Made by a program: the position numbers and the translations under genes | NCBI GenBank assembly: GCA_910578105.1 | Contig: CAJTPD010000006.1 | Span: forward strand, 122,287-186,286 | DNA length: 64,000 nt | DNA from: an uncultured Odoribacter sp. | GTDB taxonomy: Bacteria; Bacteroidota; Bacteroidia; Bacteroidales; Marinifilaceae | Direction of reading: 5' to 3' | Part shown: positions 47,782-53,963 of the stretch, piece after piece | Position numbering within the stretch: position 1 is the first letter of the stretch | Layout: the number at the start of each line of letters is the position of its first letter | Notes under the pieces: model-generated | The model's database searches: none | Seen by the model: only the letters and a program-made list of their open reading frames with translations | What the model was told of the DNA's origin: nothing

Positions 47782-48639
47782 ATGAATAAAATAAATAAAT
47801 GGGTATGGGCCGTTGCCGTAGCAGGGATATGTATCGGCTGCCAAAAAGAGGAAGTTGGCGTGTATGGCCGTAATGACAGTAAAGTATATTTTCAGGAACA
47901 GAATTTTTCGGGAGGAAATGGTGCTGAAGGATATACGAATATCACTAGTTTTTCATTTGTTGATTATGATGCGACTTATACGTCGGTGGTGTTCAATGCC
48001 AAGGTGAAGTTATTGGGGGAGGTGAAAGACTATGATAGGTCAGTAAGAGTCGTTGTTGATGAAGTGCGTACGACAATGACACCTTATGATGCTGTAACGA
48101 ATCCCGATGGGGGATATGTAGCGGATTTCGATACTTTGAAAATAAAGGCCGGAGCTAATGAAGGGATTGTCGGTGTCCGTTTTATACGAAATGCATCGAT
48201 TAAAAAACGGGTGGATACTCTGGTATTGAAGTTAGAAGCGAATGAATATTTCGATTTGCTCGATGAATATAAATCCAGTAATGTTTGGGATAATACGACA
48301 GTAGACACCATTGATGGTTCTCGTTTTACTTTTCTGCTCAGTGAAATTTATACAAAGCCGGGCAGGTGGGATGGAGTTTCGGCCAGTAATTATTTTGGGG
48401 CTTGGAATGCGACCCGGTATGCTTATATAAATGGTTTATTCGGTTTTACTACAAAGGATTGGACTTGGGCTACCGGAAAAATCGGTACAGGGAGAATGTC
48501 TTTTTACGCCCGGGAATTGCAGAAAGAACTGCAGCGGAGAGCAGATGCCGGTGATCCAGTGTATGATGAAGATGGCTCTTATATGCAGTTGCCTGATGCT
48601 TATAGTGTTGATTACTCGAATGTTGTTTTAAAACCTTAA
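47782..48639 (+). CDS. DUF4843-type lipoprotein (locus 2)
   Basis: This 285-residue protein has signal peptide and lipobox at VAGICIGC, then NDSKVYFQEQNF, VVFNAKVKLLGEVKDYDRSVRVVVDE and ANEGIVGVRFIRNASIKKRVDTLVLKLEAN, parallel to the DUF4843 protein of locus 1 (CLLGDVADYDRKFNLRV; LLRAADLDKRARRFTLQLEE). Accessory surface component; function unknown. Confidence 0.82.
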   Translation: MNKINKWVWAVAVAGICIGCQKEEVGVYGRNDSKVYFQEQNFSGGNGAEGYTNITSFSFVDYDATYTSVVFNAKVKLLGEVKDYDRSVRVVVDEVRTTMTPYDAVTNPDGGYVADFDTLKIKAGANEGIVGVRFIRNASIKKRVDTLVLKLEANEYFDLLDEYKSSNVWDNTTVDTIDGSRFTFLLSEIYTKPGRWDGVSASNYFGAWNATRYAYINGLFGFTTKDWTWATGKIGTGRMSFYARELQKELQRRADAGDPVYDEDGSYMQLPDAYSVDYSNVVLKP

Positions 48640-48650
48640 AATACAGAAAA

Positions 48651-50291
48651 ATGAATATTTTGAAAATTTCGCGTCTGAGCGTTTTATGGCTTTGTCTATT
48701 GGTGACGGCTTGTGCGGATGACAAAGGAAATTACACCTATGAGGATAAAGCGGTTATTACTATTGATGGCATTTCTCAGAGGGTGGCGGTATTGGCCGGA
48801 GCAGAATATATTGATTTGAAACCGGTAGTTACTTCCAATTTGGAAGGAGTCATTGATGACCAGAATACGAATTTTGAATTTTGTTACCAACGGAAAAATT
48901 CAGAGGGAGAATGGGTGGACGTAGGGAACACGAAAGACCTTTATATGCTGGCTTCTTTGGATGCTGGTACGCATTCGTTTCTTTTTTCAGTTACTGACAG
49001 ACGGACGGAAGTGAAGACTTTGAAATTGTTTTATGTCAATGCGACAACTATTACTTCTGAAGGATGGATGTTGCTGTGTAATGAAGGACCGGAAGAAAGA
49101 GTCCGTCTGGATATGTTGGCACAACTTTCGATTGACCGGATTGTTCCTGCCTATGATGTTATCCGGCGACAAGGTGTGCCGGAACAATATCATGCAACAA
49201 ATTTAGGATTCTATTCCACCGGGAGTTCGACTGGCAATAGGATTATTATGATGTCCGAAGATGCTGCTTACCGATTGCCGACAGGAGATGCTCAGGGGTT
49301 TACTGGATTTGTTGAGGTAGAGAGTTTTCATGAGTTAAAATCATCGATGTTTCTGACAACTACTGATGACCATATTGTAAATTTTGTGACTGTGCCTTAT
49401 TATGGTAAATACAAACCGGAGCATGATGCTGTTATCTGTATATCTCGGGAAGGTAATGCGTATGCCTGGAATACAGTAGTGTTGGAAACGGGATTTGAAT
49501 ATCCGATTAATACTTCGAGCCGGGGAGGAACACCAGAATACCGGGTGGCACCTTATGTTGGGACGACATTGAAAAGGCAGTTTGCTGCCGAATATGGAAT
49601 TGCTTTGTTATTTGATGCCGATAACCACCGTTTTGTTTATTGGAGTGGTGAAGGCGGAGATGCGGACGAAGGAAGAAAACAAGTATTGCGTCCTTTGGAA
49701 GAGCCGGAGAATAAAAAATTCAGTTACAATACTGGTAATATGGATTTGGTATGCATGCTTAGTACTAATTTTTCCGAAGGGACAGTGTATAGCATCATGC
49801 AAGATGGCGGTAAAAGGCATATTTATGAAGTTAATTTAGGTAGCGGAGAAATTAAACAAACTGCCTGTCATTTGGATATTACGGCTGAAAATTTTGCTCA
49901 GGCCAGTTGTTTTGCTGCCAGTTCCCAGTATTATGTGATTTATTATGCTTACGGTAATAAAGTCTATGCTTATAATCTGGGAACAAAAACTTGCAAACCG
50001 GTGATTACCTTGGATGATGAAGAAATTACTTGTCTGAAATTTAATCGTTACGACTACCCGTGGGGAGTTGAACAGTTGTGTAATAAATATAGAGAATACC
50101 TGCCTATTTATCAGGAACGGGAAAATCAGTTGATTGTCGGCTCTTACAAGAACACTGCTACGGATAATAACGGAGGTGTGCTGCGTTTTTATGATGTTAG
50201 TGAATCAGGGATGGGACTGACTTTAAAACCGGGTTGGGAATATTCCGGATACGCTAAAATCAAAGATGTGCGTTATAAGGAGATTCGATAA
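48651..50291 (+). CDS. PKD-like family lipoprotein (locus 2)
   Basis: This 546-residue protein has lipobox VTAC followed by ADDKGNYTYEDKAVITIDG, the standard opening of this family, an Ig/PKD-like N-terminal domain to ~residue 130 (GTHSFLFSVTDRRTEVKTLKLFYV), GWMLLCNEGPEERVRLDML, and a beta-rich remainder. It is the counterpart of the protein at 37911 and the last gene of locus 2; the TlpA-type gene found in locus 1 is missing and a terminator follows. Confidence 0.82.
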   Translation: MNILKISRLSVLWLCLLVTACADDKGNYTYEDKAVITIDGISQRVAVLAGAEYIDLKPVVTSNLEGVIDDQNTNFEFCYQRKNSEGEWVDVGNTKDLYMLASLDAGTHSFLFSVTDRRTEVKTLKLFYVNATTITSEGWMLLCNEGPEERVRLDMLAQLSIDRIVPAYDVIRRQGVPEQYHATNLGFYSTGSSTGNRIIMMSEDAAYRLPTGDAQGFTGFVEVESFHELKSSMFLTTTDDHIVNFVTVPYYGKYKPEHDAVICISREGNAYAWNTVVLETGFEYPINTSSRGGTPEYRVAPYVGTTLKRQFAAEYGIALLFDADNHRFVYWSGEGGDADEGRKQVLRPLEEPENKKFSYNTGNMDLVCMLSTNFSEGTVYSIMQDGGKRHIYEVNLGSGEIKQTACHLDITAENFAQASCFAASSQYYVIYYAYGNKVYAYNLGTKTCKPVITLDDEEITCLKFNRYDYPWGVEQLCNKYREYLPIYQERENQLIVGSYKNTATDNNGGVLRFYDVSESGMGLTLKPGWEYSGYAKIKDVRYKEIR

Positions 50292-50306
50292 AATTTACTT
50301 TATGTT

Positions 50307-50353
50307 AAAAATCAGGTATCTGTTTGAAAACGATACCTGATTTTTGTTTTTTT
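50307..50353 (+). terminator. Rho-independent terminator of locus 2
   Basis: A perfect 14-bp stem (50307-50320 with 50332-50345), an 11-nt loop and a long T-run. It marks the left edge of the accessory island. Confidence 0.93.
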
Positions 50354-50383
50354 AGTTGATTATAGCCGGAAAATTATTGATTT

Positions 50384-50424
50384 ATGGATTTGTGAACATT
50401 GCTATATTACGGAAACAAATCCAT
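50384..50424. repeat. 9-bp inverted repeat upstream of the recombinase gene
   Basis: ATGGATTTG (50384-50392) and CAAATCCAT (50416-50424) are exact complements separated by 23 nt, ending 6 nt before the recombinase ATG. It may be an operator or a binding site of the recombinase itself. Confidence 0.55.
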
Positions 50425-50430
50425 TAGCAA

Positions 50431-51423
50431 ATGAAAGAGCAATTTATCAAATCAGTGGAAGAATCCGTAGGCGGTTTCTTATCACAAGAGCAAATCGCGA
50501 AGTTGGGCGGTGTGCTTTTAGAGTGTATGCAGGAGTATGAACTTATCCGCAAGGAGACATCGGATGAAAAATGCAAAAGGGAAAATGGCGAGCTGCTTCA
50601 AGCGTTTTTAGCTGCTAAGAAAATCGAAGGGTGTTCTGAAAAAACGGTGCATTATTATCAGTCTTCGGTAGAAAAACTTTTTGTGAGCGTTGTTAAAAAT
50701 GTTACCGATATGTCGACGAATGATATTCGTAATTATTTGGCAGAGAATCAACGATTGAGAAATTTGAGCAAAGTGACAATCGACAATTTACGGCGCATAT
50801 TTTCAAGTTTCTTTGCATGGTTAGAAGATGAAGATTATATTCCCAAAAGTCCCGTGCGAAGAATACATAAAGTGAGGACAGACAGTCTTGTAAAAGAGGT
50901 TTTGACAGATGAAAATATTGAGATACTACGAGATAGCTGTATTGAGTTGCGTGATGTGGCAATAATAGACTTACTTTCATCCACCGGTATGCGTGTAGGT
51001 GAATTGGTAAAGATAAACAGAGAGGATATAGACTTCCAAGAGCGGCAATGCGTAGTATTTGGCAAAGGAAACAAAGAGCGTGAGGTGTACTTCAATGCTC
51101 GAACCAAAATCCATCTCAAGAAATACCTCAACAGCAGGAATGATGATAATCCTGCGCTCTTTGTCTCACTCAAATCTCCTCATAGACGGCTGACGATTAG
51201 TGGAGTTGAGGTACGCTTGCGAAAAATAGGGCGGATAGCGAACATTGCAAAAGTTCACCCGCATAAATTCAGACGGTCATTGGCTACAATGGCTATTGAC
51301 AAAGGGATGCCGATAGAGCAGGTACAACGGTTGCTCGGTCATGTCAAGATTGATACCACATTGCGTTACGCCATGGTCAATCAGACCAATGTAAAAATAG
51401 CACATCGCAAATACTTGACTTAA
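50431..51423 (+). CDS. Tyrosine recombinase/integrase
   Basis: This 330-residue protein has a SAM-like N-terminal core-binding domain at ~45-140 (LLQAFLAAKKIEGCSEKTVHYYQSS-type; NLRRIFSSFFAWLEDEDYI) and a catalytic domain at ~150-330. The catalytic Arg is in LLSSTGMRVGELV, a Lys is in VVFGKGNKERE, H-x-x-R is in HPHKFRRSLAT, the second His is in LLGHVKIDTT and the nucleophile Tyr is in LRYAMVN. It is XerC/D-like in size. Recombinases of this kind lie beside phase-variable type I restriction loci in Bacteroides, where they invert hsdS segments; here an hsdS with an inverted half lies 1.2 kb downstream, so it is the likely enzyme for that switch (inferred). Confidence 0.93.
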   Translation: MKEQFIKSVEESVGGFLSQEQIAKLGGVLLECMQEYELIRKETSDEKCKRENGELLQAFLAAKKIEGCSEKTVHYYQSSVEKLFVSVVKNVTDMSTNDIRNYLAENQRLRNLSKVTIDNLRRIFSSFFAWLEDEDYIPKSPVRRIHKVRTDSLVKEVLTDENIEILRDSCIELRDVAIIDLLSSTGMRVGELVKINREDIDFQERQCVVFGKGNKEREVYFNARTKIHLKKYLNSRNDDNPALFVSLKSPHRRLTISGVEVRLRKIGRIANIAKVHPHKFRRSLATMAIDKGMPIEQVQRLLGHVKIDTTLRYAMVNQTNVKIAHRKYLT

Positions 51424-51477
51424 CTGAATAGAAAATCGGCTAACTTTCAGTACCTTTGCAGTCTAAACGCATGGACA

Positions 51478-52614
51478 ATGGACAATAACATAATAGTACC
51501 GCAAAAGACTGAAAAACAGGATATACTTCCCGAAGATTACAATAATTGGAGGAAAGAAATTATCTCATTGATAGAGCAATCCAAAGTGAAAGCTATCCTT
51601 AGCGTCAATGCCGAAATGCTTGCTCTTTATTGGAGAATCGGTAGCGACATTCTGACTAAGCAAAAAGAGCAAGGTTGGGGAGCGAAAGTCATTGCGCAAT
51701 TATCCAAAGATCTCTCGGAATGTTTTCCTAATGATAGAGGTTACTCTGAGCGTAACTTGCGTAATATGAAAAAGTTCGCAAGTGAATATCCCTCTTTCCC
51801 AATTTGGCAAGTGCCGCTTGCCAAATTAGAATTGTTACCAATTCGGAAAGCCGCACTTGCCGAATTGCCATGCGATGAGAACGGATTTGCGCAAGTGCCT
51901 CTTGCGCAAATATCGTGGTATCATCATATGTCGCTCATTACCAAAGTTCCGACAGATACCGAACGTGCATTTTATATCATGGAAACTGCCGCTAACGGTT
52001 GGAGTCGTGATGTAATGCTTTCGCAAGTGGCTAACGGTTATATCAAAGCCAAGGGTAATGCAATTACAAATTTCAAGCAGACATTACCTGCCTATCAATC
52101 GGATTTGGCTCAGTATGCGTTCAAAGACCCGTATAATTTCAGTTTCTTAGGTACGGTGGCTTTACAACGTGAACTCGATATAGAAAAGAATCTTGCACAG
52201 CGGATTACCGATTTCCTGTTGGAAATGGGCAAAGGCTTTGCATTTATCGGAAGGCAGTACCATTTGACTGTGGACGGCGATGACTATTACATCGACATTC
52301 TGATGTATCACCTTCAACTTCATTGTTATGTAGTAGTGGAGCTGAAAGCCGTAGAGTTTGTTCCTGAATTTGTCAGCAAGCTGAATTTCTACATTTCGGC
52401 TGTGGATGAATATGTAAAAGCACCCGAAGATAAACCGACTATCGGTTTGTTGTTGTGCCGCTCAAAGAGCGATACCAAAGCACGTTTCGCTCTACGAGGT
52501 ATCACACAACCGTTGGGCATTGCGCAATATGAGACTGAAAAACTCTTTGAAGATGTGGCATCCGCACTGCCGCAAATCGAAGATATTGAAAATCAGTTGG
52601 AGGATAAAGAATGA
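51478..52614 (+). CDS. YhcG/DUF1016 family PD-(D/E)XK nuclease
   Basis: This 378-residue protein has an N-terminal DUF1016 helical/HTH domain at ~20-170 (ILSVNAEMLALYWRIGSDIL; GYSERNLRNMKKFA; LAQISWYHHMSLITKV) and a C-terminal nuclease domain at ~215-370 with YYIDILMYHLQLHCYVVVELK, the D...E-x-K of the PD-(D/E)XK fold. YhcG genes are often found in Bacteroidetes type I restriction loci, role unsettled. Residues ~108-145 are a local expansion: PIWQVPLAK, PIRKAALAE and FAQVPLAQ are encoded by three palindromes. The stop overlaps the hsdS start in ATGA, suggesting translational coupling. Confidence 0.9.
   Translation: MDNNIIVPQKTEKQDILPEDYNNWRKEIISLIEQSKVKAILSVNAEMLALYWRIGSDILTKQKEQGWGAKVIAQLSKDLSECFPNDRGYSERNLRNMKKFASEYPSFPIWQVPLAKLELLPIRKAALAELPCDENGFAQVPLAQISWYHHMSLITKVPTDTERAFYIMETAANGWSRDVMLSQVANGYIKAKGNAITNFKQTLPAYQSDLAQYAFKDPYNFSFLGTVALQRELDIEKNLAQRITDFLLEMGKGFAFIGRQYHLTVDGDDYYIDILMYHLQLHCYVVVELKAVEFVPEFVSKLNFYISAVDEYVKAPEDKPTIGLLLCRSKSDTKARFALRGITQPLGIAQYETEKLFEDVASALPQIEDIENQLEDKE
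51801..51827. repeat. In-frame palindrome 1 within yhcG
   Basis: Perfect 11-bp stem (AATTTGGCAAG) with loop TGCCG. Encodes IWQVPLAK. Confidence 0.9.
51840..51866. repeat. In-frame palindrome 2 within yhcG
   Basis: Stem AATTCGGAAAG with 10 of 11 pairs and loop CCGCA, starting 39 bp (13 codons) after palindrome 1. Encodes IRKAALAE. Confidence 0.85.
51885..51911. repeat. In-frame palindrome 3 within yhcG
   Basis: Perfect 11-bp stem (ATTTGCGCAAG) with loop TGCCT, starting 45 bp (15 codons) after palindrome 2. Encodes FAQVPLAQ. Confidence 0.9.
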
Positions 52615-53219
52615 GATTGGCTGATATTATCGATGTATTCATTGCCGGAGATTGGGGCAATGAAAATCCGAGTGAAGAGACTCCTAATGCGGTGTATTGT
52701 GTCAGAGGCGCAGACATTGTTCCTATATCCATTGGTGAGTTCGGCGATATTCCCTTGCGGTATGTCAGTGACAAATCTTTTGAAGAAAAGACGTTGCGAG
52801 CTGGAGATATGATTATCGAAAAATCAGGCGGTAGTCCGACACAATCAACAGGGCGTATATCCTATGTTTCAGAGGCATTAATAACAGAAAAAGGGACAGT
52901 GGTATGCACCAATTTCTGTGTGGCTTTTAGAGTAAAGACCGGATGGAATCCTTACTTTGTATATCAATATTGGAACCACATCTACAACAACAATATATTC
53001 TTTAATTTCGAGGGTAAAACCTCGGGACTAAAAAACTTGCAGTTGGATAACGCATTAAAAGCCATTGAAATACCTGACTACACACTTGAACAGCAAAACC
53101 GCATTGCCGAAACACTACTCAAAATCGAGCAAAAAATGGTTCTTAATCGTCAGCTAAATCATAATTTACCATTGCCTGACCATTCATTAAGAGAGGCAAG
53201 AGTTCGTCTCGCTGCTTAG
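52611..53219 (+). CDS. hsdS: Type I restriction specificity subunit HsdS, N-terminal half (current orientation)
   Basis: The 202-residue frame holds one target recognition domain (~1-150: YCVRGADIVPISIGEFGDIPL; LRAGDMIIEKSGGSPTQSTGR; TSGLKNLQLDNALKAIEIP) and the start of the conserved helical spacer (QQNRIAETLLKIEQKMVLNRQ). At LNHNL the reading leaves the family: the last ~15 residues (PLPDHSLREARVRLAA) come from the antisense strand of the inverted second half. Normal HsdS continues LEALAKQLYDYWFVQFDFP, exactly what the minus-strand fragment encodes. As it stands the product is a half subunit. The start overlaps the yhcG stop by four bases. HsdS gives sequence recognition to HsdM/HsdR, neither of which is encoded in this window. 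Confidence 0.88.
   Translation: MRLADIIDVFIAGDWGNENPSEETPNAVYCVRGADIVPISIGEFGDIPLRYVSDKSFEEKTLRAGDMIIEKSGGSPTQSTGRISYVSEALITEKGTVVCTNFCVAFRVKTGWNPYFVYQYWNHIYNNNIFFNFEGKTSGLKNLQLDNALKAIEIPDYTLEQQNRIAETLLKIEQKMVLNRQLNHNLPLPDHSLREARVRLAA
53156..53168 (+). repeat. hsdS inversion repeat, left copy
   Basis: AAATCATAATTTA, coding for N-H-N-L in hsdS. With the preceding T it is itself a dyad, TAAAT-CATA-ATTTA, as expected for a site bound by two recombinase monomers. Confidence 0.8.
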
Positions 53220-53870
53220 TAAGAGCATTGATTTCATCAATGTTATTCTTTATATTATCAAATATGGCAACAACCTTATTATGAAATTCTTGTAAGATTT
53301 GCTTTGGCGGATAAACCACTTTTATCGAAGCAAATTCATCTTTACTCATATTGGCAAATACATTACCAGTTTTGGCTTTTGCATTCTCAAAATATAAATT
53401 CAAAGCAAAGTATACAAATTCTCTATTGTGTTCATTCTCAAAACTATAGAATTAATCTGTTGGTTTGTTTGTGATAATTTTGCAATGAATCCCATAACCC
53501 CTATTGTACCAATGCAAGAAACTGAAAGCGATCCACTCGGTAGGTATTTTTTTGTTTGACTTTCTGCGCCTTTGGTGGAAAGGGTACGCTGCGGGTTGAA
53601 TACAAATAAATTGCCTCTTATATCATCTATGGTTATAAAAGGAATATCTCCACCGAAATTATCTTCATCGGCACATGACGGAGTTTTGCCAGTTATGATA
53701 TTATTTTCAACTTCTCCAATAGTCATGGCGCACCACTCTTTTGGAATTTCTCTTTTCAGCTTCTCATTCCAAACCATCTTACCGCCACTTGATTTATATG
53801 GCTTACCCTCTTCATTCGGAAAGTCAAATTGCACAAACCAGTAGTCGTAGAGTTGCTTTGCCATCGCCTC
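53169..53870. other. Putative invertible DNA segment (702 bp)
   Basis: It is bounded by the 13-bp inverted repeats. Inversion would place GAG GCG ATG GCA (E-A-M-A) directly behind AAT CAT AAT TTA (N-H-N-L) in frame and create an hsdS ending at the stop at 53894-53896. In-frame joining at both ends needs a segment of 3n+1 bases; 702 plus the missing base at 53407 gives 703, which fits, and predicts 428 residues. Confidence 0.8.
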
Positions 53871-53883
53871 TAAATTATGATTT
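53871..53883 (-). repeat. hsdS inversion repeat, right copy
   Basis: TAAATTATGATTT on the plus strand, the exact complement of the left copy, and coding for the same N-H-N-L on the minus strand. Confidence 0.8.
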
Positions 53884-53935
53884 TCCGGTTTTTTAATACC
53901 TATTTTTAGGTATGTCATTTTCATGTCATAATGAT

Positions 53936-53943
53936 TATCTTTG
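53936..53943 (+). promoter_or_regulatory. -7 box of feoB
   Basis: TATCTTTG, matching TAnnTTTG, 20 nt before the feoB ATG. A GGAGG-containing sequence lies between them. Confidence 0.65.
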
Positions 53944-53963
53944 TATGATAATTTGGAGGTGTA

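Larger units (their letters stand above)
53143..53924 (-). pseudogene. hsdS: Inverted C-terminal half of hsdS with a frameshift
   Basis: Read on the minus strand it gives ENHNLEAMAKQLYDYWFVQF, FPNEEGKPYKSSGGKMVWNE, a second recognition domain (IITGKTPSCADEDNFGGDIP; SLSVSCIGTIG) and, in another frame, NLYFENAKAKTGNVFANMSK, the C-terminal spacer (EFHNKVVAIFDNIKNNIDEI) and LLPLLMNGQ. The two frames would join if one base were added in the AAA run at 53407-53409, giving YTFALNLYFENAK. Frames: 53924-53400 and 53403-53143. It has no evident start signal of its own, so it is a silent or broken cassette in this orientation. Confidence 0.88.

Noticed and set aside
53572-53844. Plus-strand 90-codon frame across the inverted hsdS half
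   Set aside because: The minus strand encodes recognisable HsdS sequence here; the plus-strand frame is its shadow.
50431-53924. Integrative mobile element or prophage
   Set aside because: Only one recombinase is present, with no relaxase, transfer, capsid or replication genes, and I found no direct repeats that would mark attachment sites. A local DNA-inversion role fits better.
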